From the NCBI GenBank assembly GCA_020152595.1, contig JAIGNY010003296.1, positions 257,501 to 321,500 of the forward strand: a DNA stretch of 64,000 bases, written 5' to 3'. Positions 23,767 to 43,794 of this stretch are shown one piece after another (the first letter of the stretch is position 1; each line of letters begins with the position of its first letter). Below the pieces are notes generated by a model. It saw only the letters and a program-made list of their open reading frames with translations. It searched no databases and was not told the origin of the DNA. Origin of the DNA: Chiridota heheva (lineage: Eukaryota; Echinodermata; Holothuroidea; Apodida; Chiridotidae). The position numbers were made by a program, and so were the translations under genes.

Positions 23767-25311
23767 TCAGTGAACTTTTGGAACTTTTAGAGATCTTGGA
23801 TGTCTTTTACTTCGAGAAGAAATCGGTTTCCCTGCTTCAGCTCCCGATGTTTGCGGTAAAGAAAACCGAACCGCATTTTCATACAGAGAGACTGATTTCG
23901 ATTTGGTGTATTTTTTGAAGGATACACTCTCTTTAATAGTATTTTTCCTGAGGGGTGTATAGGAAGAATGTCTTTTTGGTAGTGGGTCTGTAGGCTCGAC
24001 AGTTGAGAACGGTCTTTCAGAAGCCGCCGGTTCAGAAATTTCAAGAATGCTCGCTTGGGATCCCACATCGAAATCTCTAAGCTGTTTCTTCCCTCCTTTC
24101 CTATAGAATAGAAACACTACAATCGATAGTAAAGCAAATATCGAACTTCCAACGATAATCGTCGTTATAATTAGCCGATGAATCAATATCGTTTGCTCGG
24201 TATCACTACCAAATTTGTCTGTGAAATTCCAATTTTGAGAATCGATATCAACATTCATACCAAATTGATCCCCACTGTTTGATTTGAGCGGTGACCTAGA
24301 ATCTGTGTCTGTGACGACATATGCCTTGGCACTTCTTCTCCACCCGAGCCGATTCTGAACCGCACATCGAATCTCAAATGGACTCTGTACCGTACCTCGT
24401 GCTGGATTAAGGTTGAATCTATGGAGTTGTAGTTTGCGTCCACCGTCCAATAAGCGAAACATATCCGGGTATTCACCCACCGGATGCCCTTCAAACAACC
24501 ATTCGTATTCCGTCACTAATGGAACCGATTCCGCCACACAGGTAAACAATGTTTCACCAGGGTTTAGAATAGGATTAACCGCAACAGGTGTGATCGATAC
24601 ATTCATCGGTATATCAAAAGGTGTAACCTTGCATGTTGTGGATATACTTCCTTCTATAGGTAACACTTCGGTACATGTGAACACAGCACCGTTATCCATA
24701 TCGGTAAGAGTTTGTGAAAATATAGCTGTTCTGTCTGGATTTTCTTCCTGTACGATCAAAGAGGAAACGATTTGTTCCCCACCTCTCGTCCAGACCAAAG
24801 TCGTAGCCGAAGTTTGGGTAGAGCTTGAACATGTAAATTCGACGTAATCGCCAGGCAGTGGGTGAACAGGTGTTATATGACACATAGGTGTGGTGGTTTG
24901 AACACTACGTGGAACTACTGAAACCGTCGCAAATCCCGATAATGCGCGTCTCACTTCGCGGTTACTATAAACCATGCAAGCATACTTTCCAGAATCCTCA
25001 ATTTTAGCATTTTCAATCTGTAGTAAAAATCCTGAAGGCTTCTCAGTTTGTAATGTATATCTAGTCCTTTTATCTTCCGTGACGAAACTTGATAATGCTA
25101 AATTCGTGCTGAGAAATTTTTGTCGATTATTTTCGGTGACATAAATCCAATGATGTTTATCGCCATTTATAGTCAAACTCGATAATGAACATTTGAGAGC
25201 AATTCTCTCCCCTTCGAAAATCACGGTGTCTTGTGGATGTGTGCGCCATCTTAATTCGGCATGGACTATAGTGATAAGACAGTAGCAAAGTACAGTAATA
25301 ATCACCTTCAT
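23767..25311 (-). CDS. Gene A: three-Ig-domain type I membrane receptor with ITIM-like tail
   Basis: A 514-residue cell-surface protein on a single exon. A signal peptide (1-18, hydrophobic core VIITVLCYCLITIV) supports the ATG at 25311. Ig1 is V-like: C41, W55, then EDSGKYAC ending at C112. Ig2 has C161, W174 and C213, plus an extra pair, C144 before strand B and C227 in strand G (CKVTPF). Ig3 has C258, W271 and C316. A juxtamembrane stretch leads to one helix at about 380-403, followed by basic residues (stop-transfer) and a tail of about 110 residues. In the tail, S449-S-Y451-T-P-L454 fits the ITIM consensus, and Y477-E-N479 fits a pYxN Grb2-type SH2 site. The architecture is that of IgSF adhesion or immune receptors; ligand and pathway are unknown. 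Genes B and C, on the same strand, share the layout. A 5' untranslated exon may exist upstream but I cannot see it. Confidence 0.87.
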   Translation of the reverse strand: MKVIITVLCYCLITIVHAELRWRTHPQDTVIFEGERIALKCSLSSLTINGDKHHWIYVTENNRQKFLSTNLALSSFVTEDKRTRYTLQTEKPSGFLLQIENAKIEDSGKYACMVYSNREVRRALSGFATVSVVPRSVQTTTPMCHITPVHPLPGDYVEFTCSSSTQTSATTLVWTRGGEQIVSSLIVQEENPDRTAIFSQTLTDMDNGAVFTCTEVLPIEGSISTTCKVTPFDIPMNVSITPVAVNPILNPGETLFTCVAESVPLVTEYEWLFEGHPVGEYPDMFRLLDGGRKLQLHRFNLNPARGTVQSPFEIRCAVQNRLGWRRSAKAYVVTDTDSRSPLKSNSGDQFGMNVDIDSQNWNFTDKFGSDTEQTILIHRLIITTIIVGSSIFALLSIVVFLFYRKGGKKQLRDFDVGSQASILEISEPAASERPFSTVEPTDPLPKRHSSYTPLRKNTIKESVSFKKYTKSKSVSLYENAVRFSLPQTSGAEAGKPISSRSKRHPRSLKVPKVH

Positions 25312-25612
25312 GTTAGTACCTTGCGAGTGAATGCATTACGCATTCGCGGTCTCCCACGAACCGGACACGACTTGAACATCGTTGTCATTGATCTATCTTG
25401 GCACGTATTACTATGAATAAGGGAGGGGAAGAAGACATTAATTAATTCAGAACGGGTTACAAAAGAACGAGACTTTTCCCGACAGGCACAATTTTTGGAA
25501 ACTGGCAATTCCACTCATGAATTAGTAACATGCAAGAATTTGGAAACCTCCTTCTTTGGCAAATTAAGAAAGTAAATGCAATGTCTGTGTCATAAAGTAG
25601 CCCCTTCTCACA

Positions 25613-26490
25613 TGTGTCATATGTGGTACTTCTTGTATTTTGATTATTCATGTATCTGCTTATGTATTCATCTTGTATTAAGGTATTTTCGTTTGCTTAT
25701 TGTTGATGATGGTATTTTGTTTCTTAGCTTAGAATTTATTTATTCAGTATAGCTTTGATGGTGGATGGAATTAGCACAGGGCATTAACCTATACTTATTT
25801 ATTACCCCATTAGTTATTGTGGTTCTCCCTGTACTATTTCAATGTCAGAATTGTTCACTTTTGAGATAATTACCCCATTTGTCCTGATTTTGCCTGTAAT
25901 CACTGGCTGTGTCTCCTTCACTGACCACAGCCACGGTGTCTATGTGCTGTGTGGTCTGTCTCTTACTCCATGAGCAATTTATCATTGTCATGGGCTAAAT
26001 ACTTTGGTTTTGCTACATCTTCCTGACCCTGCCCTTTGTGTAATTAATCACCTATTTTGAGGTTTCCTTAAACCTATCTTCTCCTTGGCATTTCAGTTGG
26101 AAAAGTCACTTGTGATTGGCAGGCATGATGCTCATTTATCTTTCCTAGTAAATTTAACCAAAAGGGGTGGGTCCTGAATAAAGTGTCTGTTGCTGATTGG
26201 TTTTAAGTTTAACAAGTATTGATATGTGTGTGTGCCTGATTGGCCCAAAGTTATTAGGACCTAAAGTTATTAAGGGATGGAGTAATATAGGAGAGAGAGA
26301 GCAGAGAGTTCGTGATGAGAGAGTGATGGCTTAGGTTTTTGAGTGGGAGTAAAATTGGTACATCAAACAGAGTAATAGATTAGAGCAATGCAATTTATCG
26401 TGTTTGGAGTTTGATATGATTAACGGACAACATGTACTTGATGTCTATCTTGTATTATTTAACTTGTTTTTTCATTTATGTATAAATGAA
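25613..26490 (+). mobile_element. Possible solo LTR (low confidence)
   Basis: This block differs in texture from its surroundings. It is rich in CTG, TCTCC and TTGG words, with a CCTGAATAAAG polyadenylation-like signal near 26173 and a TATA-like GTAATATAGG followed by GAGAGAGAGAGCAGAGAG near 26281. It is followed by TGGTGGCAGCG (26491), which resembles a retrotransposon primer-binding site. No second LTR, clear CA end or target duplication was found. Confidence 0.25.
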
Positions 26491-27754
26491 TGGTGGCAGC
26501 GTACCACAAACTCGTAGGAGTTTGTATGACAGTCTGACTAAATAGGCCATGAAACTGATTCTACGGGTCCTCAAAATGAAACGTCCTAACCAGCATTTTG
26601 GCCGGACCTAGTTTTGGTCTCTTAATGATATTTAAATAATCAAAAGTAAGGGAAGCCATATTACGAGTAAAAATTTATATTAAATAGTCCATTTTTTGTA
26701 GTGCTAAATTTGATCAAAATTTCATGAAAATGAAGGAAATTTCCTGAAGAGTGAAATTTCCCGAAATTAGGGCGTGGATTTCCTGAAAATGAAGAAAATT
26801 TCCTGAATATTGAAGGAGATACCGAAGATTTCCCAATTAGCAGCAACATTTTATGGAAATGTAATCAAGCAGTGCAATCAATACACTTGTATAACCGGGA
26901 AAATGTTTCGACTTTTTGCCCCCCCCACCCCCCACAACCACTACCCGAATGTTGACCTTCCTACTCAACATTGGAATGCAAGACAAAATTGGCAATTGCA
27001 TATTGTGTGAAAAAAATTATTATCAAGACTTTCACCTCCCTATCTGAAGGTTTTGTTGTGGATTTTGGTCCATATTAGAATTTGGTCCAAAATTAATGAT
27101 GTTTTGTTCAAAATTGAGGATTTTTGGTGCAAACTTAATGTTTTGGTCAACAATTTACGATAATTCAGTCGATACGATTACAAAATGCCAAACATCTGTT
27201 TTCTATGGTTCATTCGATATTTTACTTAATTTTATATATGGCTTTGACATTTTTATATTTTTTTATTTAGGCAAGGGGTCTACGACAGTTTTTAGAGGGC
27301 TAATAACCCCCCCCCCTAAGACACGCGATTGCGTTATGTTATAACAGTGTATTTCAAATTGTCGAAAGAAGTAGATCTGGGACCTATATGGATCCGCATG
27401 CAGTGGTAATTATAATGATTATGAAATCAGGGAGTCACGTCTGTCTGTTTTTTGGAAAGGAAAATAATTCAAAAGATATAAAATTCAGCACAAAAAAACA
27501 CCCAACAAAACAAACCGGCCATGAAAAGGCTTAATTACTGACCTTTTGAATATAGGACCCATTTTATTTTTTTTTATCATATTTGAATGTAGTTCTGAAA
27601 GGGCAAAGCGAAAATATCAAGGAATTCTATTTACTATACTTTTTGCTAGTAGCAGGCTATCGACTAGCTATTAGTCATACCCCACAACACTTGTTGACAT
27701 ACTGGCAGACTGGTGGCTTGTACTGTGGGTTATTACACTATCCATATACATAAA

Positions 27755-27805
27755 GGTGAGAGCATGGAGGTACCACTTTAGAAAGTGGTACCTCCATGGT
27801 GAGAG
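27755..27805. repeat. 36-bp near-perfect palindrome flanked by 8-bp direct repeats
   Basis: Two 17-base arms, CATGGAGGTACCACTTT and its exact reverse complement, face each other across only AG (27763-27798). GGTGAGAG lies immediately on the left (27755-27762) and again at the right end (27798-27805, sharing one base). Origin unknown; a tiny insertion with an 8-bp target duplication would look like this. Confidence 0.75.
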
Positions 27806-29097
27806 TGTCTTGAACGTTAGGCTATCAAACTTAGGTCCATGGTCGATGGGGCGAAATTCGCTCCAAACTTGCTATCTTACCATATTATGTACCTTTCTTG
27901 CTTTAATTCTTATGCGTAGTTCTTTGAAGTTGTTTTAGTGCTCAAAAAGTCAAAATTAGTAGACCCTGCATGCCCTGTATGCTTGTTTCGGCGAAAAAGT
28001 TTTTCCCAGTCGGACCTTCGAAGTTTGTCACTAATTGCTTATGTTGACGTCACATTACTTATATGGTTGTCGTACAGCTGATTGGCTAACAACTGATGAC
28101 ATTTAAATAGATTCAACTAACAAGTGAACAATTTTATTGAAACTTTTACCTGATGAATAATCAACAAAATTTAGTTCTGCTCTTAAAGTAATGGCTGAAT
28201 AGCTGTTCGCATCGCGAACAGAAGACTCACAGAAAATAGACAAATTCTACCATTTCCAAGTAAGTTTTAAACGGCAAGATTTTGTGAATAACCAGTACAT
28301 ATGTTGTGAACTGGTGATGGAAGATTTTTGATATTATAGTGAAGAATATTTTCAGGAAAGCTATGTAAAGTTGAAGAAAGTTTCTTCCCCCCTCCCCGCC
28401 CCCCCGCTTCCCTCCCCCCCCCCGCTTCCACCCCCTCCATTTTTTTTTTATATATTTTTTTATAATGGGATTGATCTTTATTGGCGTTCATAGGATAATC
28501 ATAACATTCGTGCGGCCGCATCAGTAATCACAACAGCAATCTCACAACGTCAGCATACACTGGTACGGAAATGGGTTACAGTTAAAGTGAAAGAGAATAC
28601 GGTCAAAATGATGGTAAATGGTTCCATAATTTGGCTATCGACATACAAACCATTGTATTCATTTGAACCCATCCAATCAATTTCAAATTGGGCCCAGGCG
28701 GGCGGATGAATGCCTAAAAAGGGTCCCAATCCCGGTCCGTGGGCCCTTTTAGCTTATGATATATTCGTGGAACTAAGATTTATCATGCACCATGCCAGAT
28801 AAAACTTTTTTCAACTGAGCAGTGCATTCATCAACCATTCACCCGGCATGCCTGGTAGGCAACAGGACTATTCCATGCACAGGCTTTTCTGGCTTCATGA
28901 CGTGAAATGCTGAAATCACTTACCGGTCTAATTTTCTTCGACTTAAAACTAAATTTTGCAAAATTATTGCATTCTACGTGACATTTGCAGTCAGGCCGCT
29001 CGGCGGATCGGAAAGCCAATTAATTTTGTTTTCTAAGGAAGGCTGCCAACAGTTCCTCTTTGTGCACTCCTCACCCCTCCTTAGAGACGTTCCTGGT

Positions 29098-29415
29098 GGC
29101 CAGTGGCGAAGCGTAAGGGGCAGGGGTGTAAGAAGGTTTCGAAAAGTGGAGATACAACCTTTTAAGGGATACTTTTCAACTTGTCCCCCATCCCAATCTG
29201 TAGATAGAATAAGTGAGCTCAAAACAAAGTAAAAGGGGCACTTCATGTTCAGCAAGAGGCACCTTTCTAATGGGGACACATTCCTCTCGCAAACGGGACT
29301 GACGAAAGTCGCCAGTTTCTATTTGGGACAGCACTTTTCATATTCAAAAGGGACACTTTTGTCATTTTCTGGAAAAGTGGAATGGCACGTGCTCTAAGTG
29401 TCCTCTGGTTCCTAC
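29098..29415 (+). repeat. Dispersed repeat, hAT-like left end
   Basis: Begins CAGTGGCGAAGCGTAAGG and ends near GGTTCCTACGCATATG. The interior words GATAGAATAAGTGAGCTC, AAAGGGGCACTT and TTTGTCATTTTCTGGAAAAG match, in either orientation, the elements at 1130-1400 and 31015-31370. The right end appears truncated. Confidence 0.45.
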
Positions 29416-31014
29416 GCATATGTAGGGGCGAGAGGGGACAAGTGCCACCCGATTTTTGTCCTTAGTGTTATTTGCCCCTCAATCTTAACACAAATCTAGT
29501 GCCTCCCCACCCCCCCTCCCCATCGCCAAAAGATTAATGTGAAGTGTAAATATGATGAAATAAGGCCTAAGAAATATTCATTGTCTTTGCGATCTGTCTT
29601 ATGTATCACCGACAGCCTTCTAAAAGCCGATGAAAAACGATAGAGTGCCGAAATTACATGTAGTATTGTTTAGGGCATTTCAATATTTAAGAAAAATAGC
29701 CGTAAAATAGTTTTACATTTATCTTATATGTCAGAGGCAGCCGTAACGAACACCGGGTGAGTCTGTGACAACGAGGTTACTGTATATGGATGGTCTCCAC
29801 TGTTGGGAATAGGACCGTACAGAGACGTCGCTACAGGTGAGGTGTGCACCCCCCCCCTCTCTCTCTTCCTTTCTCCGCCAATCCCCACAAAAAAACACAA
29901 CAAGAATTGGACGCCAGATGGAAAAATAACATGGCAGTTGGAAATTCAAGCGTTTCTCTCCGAGAAATCTCACGAGTCCACCCGGCTAGAAACTGATGCA
30001 TCATCCGTCCCCCACCCCTCCCTCACTCCCAATGAGAATACCCTAGCGATGTCCCTGAATAGGACCGCCTGCACCTGTGCAAACGAAAAGTACAAGGGAT
30101 AAAAGTGCAGCACTTTCTAATTTACCTAACTGGAAAAACGGGTATCGACATTGATATGAAGATAGCAGGAACGAAAGTTAAAAGCAAAACCAACTTTCTA
30201 TTTTTATGACGAAAACAAGTTCAATATTCTCATTAGAAATAGCTTTATTAGTATCACAACTGGCTTTCCTGTATAGTCAGGGCGTATCTACAGCAGAATG
30301 AGTTATAATACTTTGCAAAAAGAAGATAAATCCACGGAGCGCATATCTTCCTTTTTTCACGAATTTTCATAATGCAAGACAGGCATCAAATTTAAAAAAA
30401 GGAGTTTAAAAAATGATGATTTTGGGGGATGGAACATAGTTTTTCATATGACAAGACTCCCTGATAGGTTTTGATTCATCAACCGAATTGACGTGTTACT
30501 CATTGCCTAGGTCATTCATTAGCACGGCCATCCCCGTCTTCCGCAAAAGCTCCATTGTGTCTAAATGTTGACTTAAGATCAAAATATCGGGGTATCTTTA
30601 GACGTTTAGGCTTGTAATGGTTAATTACTTGAAGATTTAATACTTCCAAAAAGTTCTAAAATTATAGTCTTGATTTAGTGAAAGTAGTTGTCATCGTGCT
30701 GTATTTAAAAGCTAAGATATGTGCGTCCCTGTTGTGTTTTTAAATTGACGCAAGCCTGAGCTATAACAGGGGCATCCGGTAAAGTATTGGTGTATCTAGA
30801 GGAAGAGGAAGAGGGGGTAACTCTTGTTGAATATTGGTATATCTATTGGAATACGGTCAATGGTCAAATATGTCCATCTTGTGCCAGAAAATATTTAAAA
30901 ATGAAAACAATGCCTGATATATGCCAATGATAGGTTGCATGGCATCTAGCGTCACTCAAAACTGGTAATTTCGTGGAACTTGAATTTCATCTATCTTTCA
31001 TGTATACAACCAAC

Positions 31015-31370
31015 GCAGGGGTGCATGGAGCTTTCCAAAAGTGCTTTTAGGGGGCACTTCCCAAGTCATATGCACATGTCCACCCCCCCCCCCATCTTCA
31101 CCCCTCCTCCCCCATCCCCGTCTGTAGATCAAAGTAAAGTAAAAGGGGAACTTCATCTTTGGGGTACTTTTCCAATGGGAACACATTCCTCCGTATATGG
31201 GACTGACAAATGTCACCAGTTTTCTAATTAAGGGGCTTTTCATTTTTAAAGGAGCACTCTTTTTTTCCTTTCTTTTTTAAAGTGTCTGCATTCTACCAGT
31301 TCTTGCACTTTTACAGTAATTGCGGGCTTTTTCATTATTTTTCAGAAGGGGCACTTGTGTGTCATTTTCA
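31015..31370 (+). repeat. Dispersed repeat fragment, same family as 29098-29415
   Basis: Shares CTGTAGATCAAAGTAAAGT, AAAAGGGGAACTTCATC and ACACATTCCTC with 29098-29415, arranged in the same order but diverged. It is followed by loose TTTCATTTTCGG-type repeats to about 31530. Confidence 0.45.
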
Positions 31371-32053
31371 CTACATGGGGAGGAATTTTCTTTCACTTTC
31401 TTCAAATTTGTTTCAATATTCGTGAAATTTCTTTCATTTCGGCAAAATGTTCTTAATTTAGGAAAGTTTTATTCATTTTCTGGAAATGTCGAATTTTTCC
31501 AAAATTTCCAAAGCAAAATTTTCCTTCAATTTTGCCAATTTCATGTTAATAATTTTAATCTGTCAGCTAAACCAGCAAAGCTATATGGACACTTTTTTCT
31601 AAATCAATCAAGAGTACACTGAACTGCTTTCCGAATCAAATCGTTAGTTAAGATCTTTTTCTATTTAACTTATCATACCTTAGTGAAAGAAGAAATTCAT
31701 TGTAAGAATAAATTTCCGTTTGACATTCGAACATTTTGAGTACTTCCCTTTAACCCCAAATTGCTGATGACCTTTTTTTGTTGTAACCTTTCAAAATGTT
31801 TACATCACGATTTATTAATCATGCATGATTTGGAAAACGAACCCTTTCCCGATCCGCCTCCCCGTTGCCACCTACGGAAAATAACTACAGGTGCTGTATA
31901 TGTAAATATATCCAAGGCAGCAGAGTATCAGCATGAAACCCATTTTCCGTCCATCAGTCAGCTGAGTATAACCTGTCCACTTAAGGCGGTCATTTTCGAT
32001 CAAAAATGAAGGCCACGCACTGACGCAACGGGCCCGTTTGATTTACCTTATAA

Positions 32054-32563
32054 CAGTTCGGGAGCAGCCCAAAAACTGGGTACTTTAAAATACCCAAAAA
32101 ATTGAGTAGTTTTATGTATTACGTCATAGCATGAGCCTACACATTTGACTAGCCCACACTAAAGATATGGGGTTTCTCATTTTCCGCTCCGGATTGTCCA
32201 AAATTTCTATGGATATCCTGAAATTTTGGAGACGGATAGTAAATAGATATTAAAAACTTTTTGCCGCTGCTTTTTATAATTCACCTTCGCAATTTTTAGA
32301 AAAAGAACAAAACAGACTGCCAATAATCTGGTTTATAGATTTTCTCAAAAAGGCAACCGTGAATTTAAAACAACAGCGGCAAAAAGTTTTGAATATCTAT
32401 TTATTATCAGTCTCCAAATATCATGATATCCATTGAAATTTTGGACAATCCGGAGCGGAAAATGAGAAACCTCATACGTTTAGTGTGGGCTAGTCAAATG
32501 TGTAGGCTCATGCGATGACGTAATACATAACAGTACCCAATTTTTTGGGTTGCTCCCGAACTG
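32054..32563. mobile_element. Complete foldback element with ~230-bp arms and 5-bp target duplication
   Basis: A 510-bp element starting CAGTTCGGGAGCAGCCC and ending with the inverse, GGGTTGCTCCCGAACTG. The two arms, each about 230 bp, are reverse complements carrying CCGCTCCGGATTGTCCAAAA, AGCCCACACTAAA and TGACGTAATACATAA motifs, around a short centre near 32320. TATAA flanks both sides (32049-32053 and 32564-32568). A single diverged arm lies at 9438-9690. The ends resemble the CAGTCCGG elements at 6572 and 41217, which also have 5-bp duplications. Confidence 0.85.
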
Positions 32564-32861
32564 TATAATATTAGTTATGTTGGATGCAATTCCTTAGAAT
32601 ATCTATTTTTGATTAACAATCAGCCATAACGGCTGAAAGAAAGTAACCAAAGGATTACAAAATCTCGTTCTTTAAAAAGTATAGAAAATACGGTCATAAT
32701 TTATGTATTGATGAAGGGCGCATGAAAATCCATGGGAATCAAACTTTAAGAGGATGTTCAAGTACTGTGTTGTGTAGGAAGACTGAAATCAAACTAGATG
32801 TGGCATCACATCCTATAACATTACTAAACAGTCGAAGACCATTGGATGTCAGAGGCAGTTA
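32564..32861. other. Short spacer, nothing recognised
   Basis: AT-rich sequence between the foldback element and the MITE family 2 pair. No open frame or repeat of note. Confidence 0.5.
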
Positions 32862-33074
32862 AAGGAACACTAGATCGAAAAGTGAGGCGCTTGTTTTTGC
32901 GAATTTCACAAATATATTCCTCATGCTTCCATTGCCACAGCCGACGTGACGGCAAAGGTTATTTGAATCTTTGAATTAACGAGAAAATTACTATACCGTT
33001 GCGTGCTGGATAAGCATTCGATATGTTCGGGGACCCCTAAAGATACACCCGTACTATTCGATCTAGTGCTCCTT
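32862..33074 (+). mobile_element. MITE family 2, copy a
   Basis: Left end AAGGAACACTAGATCGAAAA and right end CGATCTAGTGCTCCTT form inverted repeats of about 17 bp. The interior GCGAATTTCACAAATATATT, GACGTGACGGCAAAGG and CCGTTGCGTGCTGGATAAGC matches the neighbouring copy in reverse orientation and the older copy at 5505-5744. Confidence 0.8.
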
Positions 33075-33159
33075 CAAGGAAAATCTAGTTATTTATAGCA
33101 CCTGAAATTGTTTTTGCTAAGAAATTCAAGTTAGTGCAAATGTTCGATTACTTCTTTTG

Positions 33160-33363
33160 AAGGAACACTAGACCGAAAGTGAGGGCGTCAAATGCTTATC
33201 TAGCACGCAACGGTATTTTCTGGTTGATATGAATATTTAAGTGACCTTTGCCTTCACGTCGTCTGTGGGGTATGAAGGCATGAAGTTTATCGATCTGTTG
33301 TGGATAATAAATCAGCGAAATTCGCAAAAACGGGCGCCCTAACTTGTCGGTCTAGTGCTCCTT
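33160..33363 (-). mobile_element. MITE family 2, copy b (opposite orientation)
   Basis: Ends AAGGAACACTAGACCGAAAG and TCGGTCTAGTGCTCCTT. The interior runs in the reverse order of copy a (GCTTATCTAGCACGCAACGG first, then GACCTTTGCC, then GCGAAATTCGCAAAAACGGG). Copies a and b are separated by only 85 bp and face each other. Confidence 0.8.
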
Positions 33364-33944
33364 TAATTTTAAAATTCATCAAAAATTGTCGAAAAGTGAC
33401 AATGGGGGTGTCATCTATACAATAGAATATCCACATCAGTCGTTTCTGCACAGATGAGACTTTATAATTTGCATATCTTCTTGGTGGTATAAGAATCGCA
33501 ATGAATATGAAGCGCTAATTTCTTGAGTATTTCTTATTACACCAGAAGTTGAGTTTCTCCCGGACTGTAACATATTGAAATAAGTTTCTTCTCCACAAAA
33601 ATCTTCTATGTACGATACTACCATGCTAATCAAACATTAGCTTAATCACCTTGACAGAAAAGTGCAACCTCTTGGGCCACCACAATTTACTTTGGACCCA
33701 TTACTGAGTGAACCAATGTTGTTTCTTAATAAAAAAATATTTAAAAAAACAGCACCAGTCTGCTAGAAATAGAAAATGAAATAAAAATTAAATTAACAAC
33801 AGAAAAGCGGTTTTTAAGTTGATATAGGTTATATTTTGTTAATCGATTCTAACAACCATGTTTTTATATTCGAAAGTGAAATCCTCAAGATAAGCTTCCC
33901 CAGTCATATAGAGACGAAATACATATTTTCATCTATATGATCAT

Positions 33945-34064
33945 TGGGAGTGAAATAACTAGTTTGGAAGTGAAATAACTAGTTTGGAAGTGAAATAACT
34001 AGTTGGGAAGTGAAATAACTAGCTGGGAAGTGAAATAACTAGCTGGGAAGTGAAATAACTAGCT
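33945..34064 (+). repeat. 20-bp tandem repeat, 6 copies
   Basis: The unit is TGAAATAACTAGTTTGGAAG, with TTT changing to TTG and then CTG toward the right. The phase is strictly 20 bp (33951, 33971 and on to 34051). The ordered change of variants suggests recent expansion. Confidence 0.85.
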
Positions 34065-35216
34065 GTAGTCGTGCGTGGCAACTTTGGGTTATCAATGAAA
34101 CGAATAATATATGACTTTCAAAGAGAGATTTGCAAATCGGAGGCGCTATTTCTGTATGATGTTCGAGGATCAATTTTACATGTTCAAGGGTAATGAAATT
34201 TTACATATTTGAAAAGTATACCAAAGTTCTTTTTGAAAAGAAGAGTTTTTAGAAAATTCATCGTTACCAATATTTTGTGTGTAAGATACATGATTCTAAT
34301 TTCTTACTACTTAATATGACCGACTTCTTTCGGCGACACTGCACATAATGTACACAAAATGTATCTATATACTGCATGCACCTTGCGTCTGACTTAAAAT
34401 TTTCTCAGAGTACTTGACAATTTAGAAATATATTTGATTTTGCGATAGTGAAATTACATTCCATACCGTCCTGCGGTACTTTTGAGTGTATCTCATAAAT
34501 ATATAGATATAAATATATAACTGCAAACAACATAAACATATAACACACTCTACCACACCCAATTATACAGTCTTAAAATGGCGAAATGGCAGCCAGAAAG
34601 CTAAGAACAATAAAGTCGCCAATATACAATTTAAAACAAGTACAGTTAAATAGCACACTTATTTTTGACGAACGTTACATCAACTACAAAAGATACATAA
34701 ACATATGAAAGACCTCAAGAGAGATTATTGCAAAAACACAGTAACGGGGGACATGAACAAAAGCTAAGAAGTACAAAAGGTTAAAAAATTGCATCTCCCA
34801 ATATTTCCATACAAATTGTGAAAAAGGATGAATTGATTTTTCTAATAAATGCATTTGCGTCCCCAGTTTACAAGAACTTGCACGATATACTATGGCATGC
34901 CCTTCTTCTGCACAGCTGCATATGAAGCAGGTAAGAACAAAGTTGCAATACCAGAAACATGAATACAATTTCCACACAAAAAGAACTAAACATGAATAAA
35001 AGTTCCACACAAAAAGAACTGAACAATCAAAACAGCAGCGAACAAACAATACAATTAAACTGTCGCGAAAATATGTGCTAAAAACGCTAACCGGTTAGAC
35101 TGTCAGGCCATCTCTGAAATGCAATATAAGAAACGAAAGAGCGCTCCTTTACATTTTCGGTGAATAACTACAAAATAAGATAATGGTATGACAATAATGG
35201 ATATCGGTTATATTAT
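34065..35216. other. 3' flank of gene B
   Basis: Downstream of the gene B stop codon on the minus strand, so part of it should be 3' untranslated sequence. I did not find a clean minus-strand AATAAA close to the stop. The 121-codon open frame at 34684-35049 looks like Cys/Phe-rich random translation. Confidence 0.4.

Positions 35217-43794
<8,578 letters not shown>

Larger units (their letters stand above)
25312..32053. other. Intergenic region between genes A and B, repeat debris
   Basis: No exon recognised. Notable pieces listed separately are an LTR-like stretch (25613-26490), a hairpin with flanking direct repeats (27755-27805) and dispersed elements at 29098-29415 and 31015-31370. Poly-C tracts occur near 26920, 27310, 28387-28430, 29505, 29850 and 31083. 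A small hairpin, CTGTTCGC/GCGAACAG, lies near 28202-28220. Short open frames have no domain content. Confidence 0.45.

Noticed and set aside
24413..24847. Antisense 144-codon open frame over gene A
   Set aside because: Shadow of the receptor coding sequence. It has no independent features.
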